A stretch of DNA of 64,000 nucleotides, taken from contig NZ_RZMY01000003.1 in the NCBI RefSeq assembly GCF_003992615.1, positions 542,265 to 606,264 on the forward strand. Direction: 5' to 3'. The notes beneath the pieces were generated by a model. It was not told where the DNA came from, did no database searches, and saw only the letters and a list, made by a program, of their open reading frames with translations. The translations under genes were made by a program, and so were the position numbers. Below are positions 16,855 through 25,235 of the stretch, piece after piece (positions within the stretch are counted from its first letter, which is position 1; each line of letters opens with the position of its first letter). This DNA is from Flagellimonas beolgyonensis (GTDB lineage Bacteria > Bacteroidota > Bacteroidia > Flavobacteriales > Flavobacteriaceae).

Positions 16855-18102
16855 TTAGTTGACACCAATGGTATCGGCATTACCATCTGGATCTCCGCTA
16901 ACTGTTCCACCATTGCCAATATTGCCCAGTAGCAAAATACCGCAAGCGTGTGGCGATGCCATGGATGTACCGCTAATGGTGTTATACCCACCTGGCCATG
17001 TGGACTTAATGGCCACACCTGGCTCACAATAATCCACTGGTGGGTTTCCGTAGTTCGAGAAGGACGCCCAGTTATCTCCCTGTGACATCGCCGAAATGGT
17101 ATAAATGTTCGGACCATTTGCAGAGGCAGGAGACGAACCGTTCGCATCAGAACTTTCGTTACCGGCAGCGATGGCAAACTTCACAGTGGAAGACGCCGCA
17201 ATAACCGCATCGTTTACCGCTTGAGAAAATCCACCACCAAGACTCATGTTGGCCACATCCCCGTTGGAACCATTGGCCGCCACGAAATCAATCCCGGCAA
17301 TTACCCCGGAATAGGAACCGCTACCTCGACGGTCCAATACTTTTACCGGAATAACAGTGGCGCCTGCGGCGACACCCACAACACCCACGGAATTATCAAT
17401 AGCAGCAACAGTACCGGCCACGTGGGTTCCGTGTCCGTTGTTGTCAACCAAAATATCAGAATCTGGGCCATTTGTAAAGGCGTTGAAACCTCGACTGGCA
17501 TCCACATTCAAATCTTCATGGCTGGAATCGATACCCGAGTCGATGATCCAGGCTACGTTATTACCAGTGTAGGTAGTGCCACCATTTACACGGGCAATGC
17601 CCCAAGGGGTCTCTTGGCCTGTGGAACCGCCACCGCCACCGCCGCCTGGTCCCTTTCCTGGAGGAGGCGCCAAGGTGAACATCTGATCTTTTTCTATATA
17701 GGCCACTCGATTATCATTGGCCAATTTTGCGGCCTGTTCCGCCGTCATGGATGCAGAGACACCCATTAAAGACTTACTATACACATTATTGATGGCTTCA
17801 CCTTTCATTTGCAAACTGCCCAAAACATCCGTTGCCAATTGTTTTACTGCACTTTTGGCCGAGGTGTAATCATTTGGGAATTTTGCTCCCACATCACCGG
17901 TAACCTTTTTGTCGAATACGATAATGTACGATCCTTCAATCTCATAACTGCCTTGATTGAACATCACTGCTTCTTCAATTTCAGGAATTGCAATTTGGTT
18001 TTCGATGTTTTCCATTTCTGTTTGGCTATCCTCTGAACAAGAGAACAGAATCAAACCGGTGCTGGCCACAAGGGCCATACTTTTTAAAAGAGGTCTTTTC
18101 AT
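16855..18102 (-). CDS. Subtilisin-like S8 serine protease, lipoprotein
   Basis: The 415-residue product has a lipoprotein signal (LILFSCSED, Cys22) and an inhibitor-I9-like propeptide (about 57-140, beginning GSYIIVFDKK). A proline/glycine-rich linker with seven consecutive glycines (153-159) follows, then the peptidase domain. The triad is visible: D188 (IIDSGID), H224 (GHGTHVAGT) and S380 (GTSMASPHACG), with oxyanion N315 (AAGNESS). It is probably surface- or periplasm-anchored and general in specificity. The short C-terminal tail ends soon after the domain, with no sorting domain. It is convergent with asd. Confidence 0.92.
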   Translation of the reverse strand: MKRPLLKSMALVASTGLILFSCSEDSQTEMENIENQIAIPEIEEAVMFNQGSYEIEGSYIIVFDKKVTGDVGAKFPNDYTSAKSAVKQLATDVLGSLQMKGEAINNVYSKSLMGVSASMTAEQAAKLANDNRVAYIEKDQMFTLAPPPGKGPGGGGGGGSTGQETPWGIARVNGGTTYTGNNVAWIIDSGIDSSHEDLNVDASRGFNAFTNGPDSDILVDNNGHGTHVAGTVAAIDNSVGVVGVAAGATVIPVKVLDRRGSGSYSGVIAGIDFVAANGSNGDVANMSLGGGFSQAVNDAVIAASSTVKFAIAAGNESSDANGSSPASANGPNIYTISAMSQGDNWASFSNYGNPPVDYCEPGVAIKSTWPGGYNTISGTSMASPHACGILLLGNIGNGGTVSGDPDGNADTIGVN

Positions 18103-18275
18103 AATGATATAATTTTGATTGGTTTGAATGTAATACTTTTCCTCCTAATTATTTGTTATCAAATCAAATATTTCTTAAAAAAATCTTAAAGCAAGTTAAA
18201 TATGGACATGAAAACTACCTAGTTATTCTACCTTTCCCTATTGTATCATACATTTAAAAAAATTCTCTAAACAAC

Positions 18276-20444
18276 ATGAAAAACTACCTTCATCGATTGA
18301 TTTATATGCTACCAGTAACCATACTGTTTGTAGGATGTAAATCAGAACCAAAAAACGAAACTATCACCGTGAACTACCCAACTACCAAAAAAGTCGATAC
18401 GGTCGACAACTACTTCGGAACAGATGTACAAGACCCTTATCGTTGGTTGGAAGATGACCGCAGTGCCGAGACCGAAGCATGGGTCAAAGAACAAAATGCG
18501 GCCACCTTTGGCTATTTGGACAAGATTCCTTTTCGGGAAGACCTTAAAAATAGGTTGGAAAAACTCTGGAACTACGAAAAAATAGGTTCCCCGTTCAAAG
18601 AAGGTGATTACACCTATTACTACAAAAATAATGGGTTGCAGAACCAATATGTGGTGTACCGCAAAAAAGGAGATGGGGACGAAGAAGTGTTCCTGGACCC
18701 CAACACTTTCTCTGAAGACGGGACCACTTCGTTAATGGGACTCAGTTTTACAAAGGATGGCTCGAAAGCCGCTTATTTGATTTCTGAAGGCGGAAGCGAC
18801 TGGCGTAAGGGCATTGTAATCGATGCAGAAACCAAGACAATCGTAGAGGACACTTTGGTGGACATCAAATTCAGTGGCATTTCTTGGAAAGGCAACGAAG
18901 GGTTCTTCTATTCCAGCTACGACAAACCGGAAGGTAGTGAGCTCTCTGCCAAAACGGACCAACATAAATTGTACTATCATAAACTGGGTACGCCCCAATC
19001 CGAGGACAAGGTCATTTTTGGAGGCACCCCCGAAGAAAAGCACCGATATGTGGGCGGTTATGTTTCCGAAGACCAAAATTACCTCTTCATTTCAGCATCC
19101 ATTTCCACTTCGGGCAATAAATTGTTTATGATGGACCTCACCCAAGAAAATCCCGAACTCGTGACCATTTTGGACGATACCGATTCGGACACCTATGTGA
19201 TCGACAACGAAGGTCCCCAATTGTTTTTGGTGACCGATAGGGAGGCCCCCAACAAAAAAGTGGTGGTCGTGGATGCGGCAAACCCCACCCCTGAAAATTG
19301 GAAGGACTTGATTCCTGAAACCGAAAATGTGTTGACCGCCGGTACGGGTGGCGGCTATTTCTTCACCGAATACATGGTGGATGCCATCTCCAAAGTAATG
19401 CAGTACGACTATGAAGGAAAGTTGATCCGCGAAGTGGAATTACCCGGTGTGGGAAGTGCAGGAGGCTTTGGTGGTAAAAAGGAAGACAAGGAGTTCTACT
19501 TCTCCTTCACCAATTATAACACTCCCGGTTCTTTGTACAAGTACAACGTGGAAACGGGTGCTTACGAACAGTATTGGAAGCCCCAAATCGATTTCAATCC
19601 GGATGATTATGAATCCAAGCAGGTATTCTACTCCTCTAAGGACGGCACCAAAGTGCCAATGATCATTACCTATAAAAAAGGATTGGAGCTCAATGGAAAA
19701 AATCCGACCATTTTGTATGGTTATGGAGGCTTCAACATTAGCCTGACCCCCTCTTTCAGCATTGTAAATGCCGTGTGGATGGAGCAAGGAGGCATCTATG
19801 CCGTTCCAAACCTAAGAGGTGGTGGCGAATATGGCAAAAAATGGCACATTGCCGGTACCAAGCTTCAAAAGCAAAATGTTTTTGACGATTTTATCGCAGC
19901 CGCGGAATATCTGATTGAAAACAATTACACTTCCAAGGACTACCTCGCCATAAGAGGTGGATCCAACGGTGGATTGTTGGTGGGTGCCACCATGACCCAA
20001 AGACCCGATCTAATGAAAGTGGCCCTGCCGGCTGTGGGTGTTATGGACATGTTGCGTTATCACACCTTTACAGCAGGAGCTGGATGGGCCTATGACTACG
20101 GAACCGCCGAGGACGACAAAGAAATGTTTGAATATCTGAAAGGATATTCCCCTGTCCATAATGTGAAAGAAGGCGTTGCCTATCCCGCTACTTTGGTGAC
20201 TACGGGCGATCACGATGATCGTGTAGTACCGGCACACAGTTTTAAGTTTGCTGCGGAACTACAGGAAAAGCAGGCCGGAAACAACCCGACCCTTATCCGA
20301 ATCGAGACCAATGCCGGTCATGGTGCGGGGACACCGGTGAGCAAGACCATTGAACAGTATGCCGATATTTTTGGGTTTACCTTTTTCAACATGGGCTATG
20401 ATGAGTTGCCCAACCAAGCGGTCCTAAAAGAATTTAAAGACTAA
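18276..20444 (+). CDS. Prolyl oligopeptidase family (S9) lipoprotein
   Basis: The 722-residue product begins with a lipoprotein signal ([10 protein letters not shown], Cys21). An N-terminal S9 propeller follows ([22 protein letters not shown] is the classic entry segment, with beta-propeller to about residue 440), then an alpha/beta hydrolase domain. Catalytic residues are Ser in RGGSNGGLL near 564, Asp in GDHDDRVVP near 650, and His in NAGHGAG near 682. It cleaves short peptides after proline, here in the periplasm. A 173-bp gap separates it from the divergent S8 protease gene, so both peptidases may be expressed from this region. Confidence 0.94.
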   Translation: MKNYLHRLIYMLPVTILFVGCKSEPKNETITVNYPTTKKVDTVDNYFGTDVQDPYRWLEDDRSAETEAWVKEQNAATFGYLDKIPFREDLKNRLEKLWNYEKIGSPFKEGDYTYYYKNNGLQNQYVVYRKKGDGDEEVFLDPNTFSEDGTTSLMGLSFTKDGSKAAYLISEGGSDWRKGIVIDAETKTIVEDTLVDIKFSGISWKGNEGFFYSSYDKPEGSELSAKTDQHKLYYHKLGTPQSEDKVIFGGTPEEKHRYVGGYVSEDQNYLFISASISTSGNKLFMMDLTQENPELVTILDDTDSDTYVIDNEGPQLFLVTDREAPNKKVVVVDAANPTPENWKDLIPETENVLTAGTGGGYFFTEYMVDAISKVMQYDYEGKLIREVELPGVGSAGGFGGKKEDKEFYFSFTNYNTPGSLYKYNVETGAYEQYWKPQIDFNPDDYESKQVFYSSKDGTKVPMIITYKKGLELNGKNPTILYGYGGFNISLTPSFSIVNAVWMEQGGIYAVPNLRGGGEYGKKWHIAGTKLQKQNVFDDFIAAAEYLIENNYTSKDYLAIRGGSNGGLLVGATMTQRPDLMKVALPAVGVMDMLRYHTFTAGAGWAYDYGTAEDDKEMFEYLKGYSPVHNVKEGVAYPATLVTTGDHDDRVVPAHSFKFAAELQEKQAGNNPTLIRIETNAGHGAGTPVSKTIEQYADIFGFTFFNMGYDELPNQAVLKEFKD

Positions 20445-20453
20445 ACAATACCG

Positions 20454-20477
20454 AAGGGCCGTTAGTTAGCGGCCCTT
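20454..20477 (+). terminator. Terminator after the S9 peptidase gene
   Basis: AAGGGCCG and CGGCCCTT form a perfect 8-base stem with an 8-base loop (TTAGTTAG), followed by TTATTTA. The stem ends only six bases before the start codon of the next gene, so it doubles as leader sequence of that gene. Confidence 0.75.
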
Positions 20478-20483
20478 TTATTT

Positions 20484-21479
20484 ATGCTAAAAGTTCAGGT
20501 AACATCCTTTGGGTATAATGACCAAACCATTTTAAAGGACATTAATTTTGAAGTGGCCAAAGGGGAGCATTTGGCCCTGATGGGGGAGAGTGGATCGGGA
20601 AAAAGTACGTTGCTCAAAATCATCTACGGTTTGCTCCATGTGGAAGAGGGTTCCATTTTTTGGGGCGAGACAGAAGCAATGGGCCCCAACTTCAATTTGG
20701 TGCCCGGTGAGCCCTACATGAAATACTTGGCCCAGGACTTTGATTTGATGCCCTTCATTTCGGTGGAGGAGAACATTGGCCAGTTTTTATCGGTTTTTGA
20801 AAGGGACAACCATCCCGAACGGATAGCCGAATTATTGGAACTCATCGAAATGGAAGAGTTTGCCAAGACCAAAGTTCAATTCCTTAGCGGTGGCCAACAA
20901 CAACGGGTGGCGTTGGCGAGGGTTTTGGCGCAAGAGCCGGAGATTCTGTTGCTGGACGAACCCTTCGGACATATCGATAATTTTAAACGCAATTCGTTAC
21001 GGAGAAACCTTTTCCTTTATCTCGAGAAAAAGGGCATTACCGTGTTAACCGCCAGCCACGACCCCAACGATGTGCTCCCATTTGCCAAGCGGACCCTGAT
21101 CATGGAAAAGGGACAGATCATTGCCGACCAAAAAACCAAGAAACTGTATCGGACACCGCCAAACTATTACACCGCATCCTTATTTGGCGAAGTAAACCAA
21201 GTGCCCATTAAACTGCTCAAATCCTATGCGGAAATCGACCGCTCCGTGCTGGTCTATCCGCATGAGTTTCAAATATCCAAGACATCTGGCCTGAAAGTGG
21301 AGGTCGTACATTCATTTTTTAAAGGAAGCCACTTCCTAAATGAAGGAAAAACCGAGGAGGGGATTACGCTTTTTTTCAATTCGGAGGACAAACAGATAGC
21401 GGGCAAAAACGTATTTCTTAATGTATCTTTAAAGACCATCAATAAACGACTTCAGGTTGGACAAGGATCAAATCCATAG
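20484..21479 (+). CDS. ABC transporter ATP-binding protein (orphan, PotA/FbpC-like)
   Basis: The 331-residue cytoplasmic ATPase has a complete catalytic set: Walker A GESGSGKST (34-42), signature LSGGQQQR near 133, Walker B ILLLDEPF, and switch histidine in TASHDP. About 110 residues follow the ATPase core, fitting a TOBE/OB-like C-terminal domain as in importer ATPases of the PotA/FbpC class. No permease or binding protein gene is adjacent, so the partner is elsewhere. The start lies just behind the terminator hairpin of the S9 gene, and its last 23 bases overlap the ArfB-like gene. Confidence 0.85.
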   Translation: MLKVQVTSFGYNDQTILKDINFEVAKGEHLALMGESGSGKSTLLKIIYGLLHVEEGSIFWGETEAMGPNFNLVPGEPYMKYLAQDFDLMPFISVEENIGQFLSVFERDNHPERIAELLELIEMEEFAKTKVQFLSGGQQQRVALARVLAQEPEILLLDEPFGHIDNFKRNSLRRNLFLYLEKKGITVLTASHDPNDVLPFAKRTLIMEKGQIIADQKTKKLYRTPPNYYTASLFGEVNQVPIKLLKSYAEIDRSVLVYPHEFQISKTSGLKVEVVHSFFKGSHFLNEGKTEEGITLFFNSEDKQIAGKNVFLNVSLKTINKRLQVGQGSNP

Positions 21480-21861
21480 GGAATTGCAATTTAAGGCAGT
21501 GCGCAGCAGTGGTGCCGGAGGTCAACATGTGAACAAAGTGTCATCCAAAGTGGAGCTCACCTTTAATGTGACCGATTCCGAAGGGTTGTCCGATTCCGAA
21601 AAGCAACGGGTATTGTTGAAACTCAAATCACGTTTGACCAACGATGGAGTGCTCCAACTTCAATGTGATGAAGCCCGGAGCCAGCACAAAAACAAGGATA
21701 TCGTGATCCAACGGTTTTTTGAGGTGCTGAAAAACGCCTTGATGGTCCCCAAAAAACGAAAGCCGACCAAACCCACAAGATCTTCAGTCGAAAAAAGGCT
21801 AAAGCTCAAAAAAATGTCAGCTGAACGGAAGGCTACTCGAAAACCTCCAAAATTGGATTGA
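21457..21861 (+). CDS. arfB: ArfB-type alternative ribosome-rescue factor
   Basis: ArfB enters stalled ribosomes and hydrolyses the peptidyl-tRNA. The 134-residue protein has the class I release-factor domain with the catalytic GGQ (SSGAGGQHVNKVSSKVEL, about 17-34). A basic C-terminal tail (KKRKPTKPTRSSVEKRLKLKK) that occupies the empty mRNA channel follows, and no stop-codon-recognition domain is present. No ATG precedes the conserved start of the domain, so the TTG at 21457 is taken. It lies inside the end of the ABC ATPase gene in another frame, implying translational coupling. Confidence 0.88.
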   Translation: MDKDQIHRELQFKAVRSSGAGGQHVNKVSSKVELTFNVTDSEGLSDSEKQRVLLKLKSRLTNDGVLQLQCDEARSQHKNKDIVIQRFFEVLKNALMVPKKRKPTKPTRSSVEKRLKLKKMSAERKATRKPPKLD

Positions 21862-21864
21862 AAA

Positions 21865-22308
21865 TTATTCAAATGACAAAATAGCGTTGGTTTTGCCATT
21901 GAACATAAAATTGTCCCCCATCGATTTTCCAATCAACAGCTGCGCAATGGGCGCTTTGGCGGAAATGCAATACACCATGCCGCTCTCATGCTTAAAAGTC
22001 CCGGCTGAAATGGCAATAAAGTAATCGGCCAAACTGGTTTTGACCAAGCTCCCCAAACCAATACTGTTCGACTTTCGTTCAATATCGATTTTCTTGAGAA
22101 TGTTCCGGGTTTGTTCCAGTTCCTGTACCTGCTGGGCCAACTTTTCCTGCTCCAATTGTACCATGGCCCTTCCCGTTTCGTGTTTGTCTCCGGCGGTACT
22201 TTTGGTCTCGGAATCCAGCGATTCCTGCAATCCTTCCAGACTTAATTTTAGTCGTTTGGACCGCACCTCAACATGGTCCCAACAAAATTGCAACAATGCT
22301 TTCTTCAT
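21865..22308 (-). CDS. GreA/GreB C-terminal-domain-like protein
   Basis: The 147-residue protein begins with a helical half (LQFCWDHVEVRSKRLKLSLEGLQESL, then a coiled-coil with LEQEKLAQQVQELEQTRNILKKI). It ends in a small FKBP-like unit (VKTSLADYFIAISAG, then KAPIAQLLIGKSMGDNF) that resembles the RNA-polymerase-binding C-terminal domain of GreA/GreB. The acidic tip of true Gre factors is not evident, so cleavage stimulation is doubtful. It is the third gene of the response regulator-kinase operon, 9 bp after the kinase, and converges with arfB at 3 bp. Confidence 0.6.
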   Translation of the reverse strand: MKKALLQFCWDHVEVRSKRLKLSLEGLQESLDSETKSTAGDKHETGRAMVQLEQEKLAQQVQELEQTRNILKKIDIERKSNSIGLGSLVKTSLADYFIAISAGTFKHESGMVYCISAKAPIAQLLIGKSMGDNFMFNGKTNAILSFE

Positions 22309-22317
22309 TCTTGTGTA

Positions 22318-23670
22318 TTAAGCAAATGTCAATCGAAATACCGTGTCTTGATTGGGAACCGATCGTACCTGAATGGTTCCCCCGTGCAATTGCATCACCC
22401 GTTTGGAAAGACTCAACCCTATTCCAGTGCCTTCACTCTTGGTTGTAAAAAAGGGCACAAAAATCTCCTCCATCACCTCTGGGGTAATCCCCGGCCCATT
22501 GTCCACCACTTCGATATATTTTGCCCCATTTGTATCGGTTCCGGCCATCATGATCACTTTTCCTCCTTCCATATCGCCCACAGATTGCAGCGCATTTTTG
22601 GCCAAATTGATCAATACTTGTGAAATCTGTTTTTCATCTATAAAAAACTCCAGGGTTTCTGGGTGGCATTGCACTTTGAACTCGGGAGTTCCTTCATGCA
22701 GCCGGGCCGACATCAACACCTCGATCTTTTCCAAAAGATCTTTTCCCTTTACGATCGATTTGTTGGGGTCCGGTACATGCAACAGGCTTCTATACGATTG
22801 CACAAAATCCATAAGGTCACCACCTTGTTCCTTGATCACTTCCAATCCTTTTAGCGTGTTTCGAATTTGGCTCTCTTCCAATTCTTCCAAAGGGGTGATC
22901 TTGCCATTGTTTCTATAATATTTGATGATGGAATCTGAAATGGAGGCGATTGGGGTTATGGTGTTCATGATCTCGTGGGTCAGTACCCGAATCAATCGCA
23001 CCCACGATTCGGTTTCCTTTTCATCCAATTCCTTATGAATGTCCTGTACCACGACCAAAAGCAGTGATTGCCCGTCCAGGGTCAATGGGGTGGACTTTAA
23101 GGCCAATTGGGTCTGCTCCCGCTCATTGGCCAACTGGAACAGTTTCCGCTCGAAAGGCTTAAAGTTTTTGAAGACATGATACAGGTTTTCATCAACCTGC
23201 ATCAATTGTTTGATGTGGTTCAATGGGGTATAATCCAACAATTTTTCCAGTGTGGGGTTGGCAAAAAGGATATGTCCCTTTTCGTTGTAGGTCATGATGC
23301 CGATGCTGGCCTGTTTCAGGATTTCCTGATAGTATTGTTCCCGAATTTGGAGTTGCAGGTGCACTTCTTGGATCAATCCGTTTACCCGATTCAAGCTTTG
23401 ATTGAGTTCCTTGAACGATTTGATGGTGACCCCTTCTGGAAAACGAAGGGTAAAATCCTCATTTTTAATGGCGTCGAAGAAATAGGCAATCTTTCGGTTG
23501 GTGCTATTGATAAAGGTGATGAGTCCGTACACTTGGGCCAATAACAACAAAAGACAAAATCCTGAAGTAAAGTACCATCCTTCCACAATGGAAAACGCAA
23601 GACCCAAAGCCGTAAGCGTCATAAAAATGACCCGAAGAATGAGCTGGATGTAAAAATTTCTACTGGCCAT
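22318..23670 (-). CDS. Sensor histidine kinase without a periplasmic sensor domain
   Basis: The 450-residue product has two N-terminal membrane helices (about 10-29 and 37-55) joined by only about seven residues. A short linker, a PAS-like domain (about 110-215, with GIMTYNEKGHILFANPTLEKLL), the phospho-acceptor H232 (LTHEIMNTITPI) and a HATPase_c domain follow (NLAKNALQSV, VDNGPGI, FFTTKSEGTGIGLSLS). The kinase class resembles NtrY/NtrB-type partners of sigma-54 regulators. Its ATG overlaps the last base of the response regulator gene. With no extracytoplasmic domain it must sense the membrane, another membrane protein or a cytoplasmic signal. Confidence 0.9.
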   Translation of the reverse strand: MASRNFYIQLILRVIFMTLTALGLAFSIVEGWYFTSGFCLLLLLAQVYGLITFINSTNRKIAYFFDAIKNEDFTLRFPEGVTIKSFKELNQSLNRVNGLIQEVHLQLQIREQYYQEILKQASIGIMTYNEKGHILFANPTLEKLLDYTPLNHIKQLMQVDENLYHVFKNFKPFERKLFQLANEREQTQLALKSTPLTLDGQSLLLVVVQDIHKELDEKETESWVRLIRVLTHEIMNTITPIASISDSIIKYYRNNGKITPLEELEESQIRNTLKGLEVIKEQGGDLMDFVQSYRSLLHVPDPNKSIVKGKDLLEKIEVLMSARLHEGTPEFKVQCHPETLEFFIDEKQISQVLINLAKNALQSVGDMEGGKVIMMAGTDTNGAKYIEVVDNGPGITPEVMEEIFVPFFTTKSEGTGIGLSLSKRVMQLHGGTIQVRSVPNQDTVFRLTFA

Positions 23671-25034
23671 CAGTCGTGCCTTTTCTTCAATTTGTTGTAC
23701 AGGGTTTGTCGGGAAATGCCCAATTGCTCGGCGGCAGCACTATAGTTTCCTTCATGCTGCTCCAAGGCTTTCAGGATCATTTGTTGTTCCATCTCATTCA
23801 GCGTCAACGGATGATGGTCAAATGATTGTGATGGTTTGGCATGTAGCAAAAAATCAGAAGGTTTGAGCACATTGCCATCGGATAAGATCACGGCCCGCTC
23901 CATAGTGTGCTGTAATTCCCTCACGTTGCCTGGCCATGGATATTCCATCAACTTTTCTTGGGCCACATTGTTGATGCGCAACCCGGGTTTGTCGTATTTA
24001 TGGGCAAATTTCTTCAGGAAAAAATCCGCTAGGACCAGAACATCCTCTCCCCGTTCGCGAAGGGGGGGCACTTCAATATGAATGGTATTGATACGATAGA
24101 GCAAATCTTCCCTGAAAAGCCCATCGGCCACCATTTGTTCCAGATTGCAGTTGGTGGCACACACCAATCGTATATCCACCTGTATGTGTTTGTTGGATCC
24201 CACCCGGACCACTGATCTGTTCTGGATGGAAGACAACAACTTGGCCTGCATTTGAAGGGAAAGGTTCCCAATCTCATCCAAAAACAATGTGCCTTGGTGG
24301 GCGGCTTCAAATTTTCCGGCACGATCTTCCTTGGCGTCGGTAAAGGAGCCCTTGGTATGTCCAAAAAGTTCGCTTTCGAACAAATTTTCGGCAATTGAGC
24401 CCATGTCCACATTTATGAACACCTCATCCTTACGGGCCGATAATCGATGAAGTTCCCGTGCAATAAGCTCTTTACCGGTTCCATTTTCTCCCGTAATGAG
24501 CACATTCACGTCCGTTTTGGCCACCTTGGCCACCAAATTCAATACAGAGGTCAAAGCCTTGGACTGACCAATGATGAAATTTCGTCCCTCATTGATCACC
24601 TGCTTCAGGTTGCTCTCTTTTTTCTTCAGATTGTGAATCTCTTGTTTTGACTTCCGAAGTTCATAAGCCGATTTTACGGTGGTCATCAAACGCTCGTTGT
24701 TCCAGGGTTTCAGTACAAAATCGGATGCGCCCCGTTTCAAGGCAGTAACGGCAAGGTCCACGGCCCCATAAGCGGTCATCATGATCACCGAAGTGTTGGG
24801 AGATTTCTTTTTGATCTCGCCCAACCAATACAAACCTTCATTTCCGGTATTTACTCCTGCCGAAAAGTTCATGTCCAGCAACACAATGTCGATGTCCTCC
24901 ATATTGGGGAACGAAGAAATCTGGTTTGGGTTAAAAAGTGTCTGCACACTTTTATACTCAAACTGCAACAAAATCTCCAAAGCACTCAGTACGCTTCGGT
25001 TGTCATCAATGACCAAAATATTGGCATCTACCAT
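23670..25034 (-). CDS. Sigma-54-dependent response regulator, NtrC type
   Basis: The 454-residue protein has a receiver domain with phospho-acceptor D54 (IVLLDMNF), followed by an AAA+ domain. That has Walker A GENGTGKE (182-189), the sigma-54 contact loop as GSFTDA (229-234, canonical GAFTGA), the Walker B-like LFLDEIGNL and R-finger region. A Fis-type helix-turn-helix closes the C-terminus (YSAAAEQLGISRQTLYNKLKK). It activates sigma-54 promoters from upstream sites. It is divergent from the TolC/HlyD/permease operon across 201 bp, which contains a candidate -24/-12 promoter and an inverted repeat, so that operon is the likely target. Confidence 0.93.
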   Translation of the reverse strand: MVDANILVIDDNRSVLSALEILLQFEYKSVQTLFNPNQISSFPNMEDIDIVLLDMNFSAGVNTGNEGLYWLGEIKKKSPNTSVIMMTAYGAVDLAVTALKRGASDFVLKPWNNERLMTTVKSAYELRKSKQEIHNLKKKESNLKQVINEGRNFIIGQSKALTSVLNLVAKVAKTDVNVLITGENGTGKELIARELHRLSARKDEVFINVDMGSIAENLFESELFGHTKGSFTDAKEDRAGKFEAAHQGTLFLDEIGNLSLQMQAKLLSSIQNRSVVRVGSNKHIQVDIRLVCATNCNLEQMVADGLFREDLLYRINTIHIEVPPLRERGEDVLVLADFFLKKFAHKYDKPGLRINNVAQEKLMEYPWPGNVRELQHTMERAVILSDGNVLKPSDFLLHAKPSQSFDHHPLTLNEMEQQMILKALEQHEGNYSAAAEQLGISRQTLYNKLKKRHD

Positions 25035-25088
25035 AATTCAAGACTCAAAAAGACATCTAAAACTACAAATTGACCCAATACGACCAAT

Positions 25089-25137
25089 CAATGTGTAAAA
25101 TATTTGGACGTTTTTTGTACAATTTTTTTACACGTTC
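25089..25137. promoter_or_regulatory. Inverted repeat, candidate enhancer site for the sigma-54 regulator
   Basis: Two 17-base half-sites face each other: 25089-25105 and the reverse complement of 25121-25137. They share 13 of 17 positions around an identical core GTGTAAAA / TTTTACAC. The centres lie about 33 bases apart, near three helical turns. The site is about 90-130 bases upstream of the candidate -24/-12 promoter, the usual distance for NtrC-type activators, and lies between the regulator gene and the operon it faces. Confidence 0.4.
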
Positions 25138-25193
25138 TTCTTAAATTGATATAAGTTGTTTTTATATCTGTCTGATTATCTGTTGTTTATGTT

Positions 25194-25230
25194 TTTGGCA
25201 TAAGAATGGTCATTAGTTTGGCACAGGAAT
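25194..25230 (+). promoter_or_regulatory. Candidate sigma-54 promoter with a tandem TTTGGCA element
   Basis: Two 14-base copies, TTTGGCATAAGAAT (25194-25207) and TTTGGCACAGGAAT (25217-25230), lie 23 bases apart with 12 identities. The first gives TTGGCA at the -24 position, with GG where the consensus has GC at -12, correct GG-to-GC spacing, and a start site about 15 bases before the TolC ATG. The second has a perfect TGGCAC -24 box but no -12 match. One imperfect promoter plus a duplicated half is the most cautious reading. Confidence 0.4.
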
Positions 25231-25235
25231 AAACT

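Noticed and set aside
17221..17769. 182-residue plus-strand frame opposite the S8 protease gene
   Set aside because: It is a shadow of the glycine- and serine-rich protease coding sequence and has no domain of its own.
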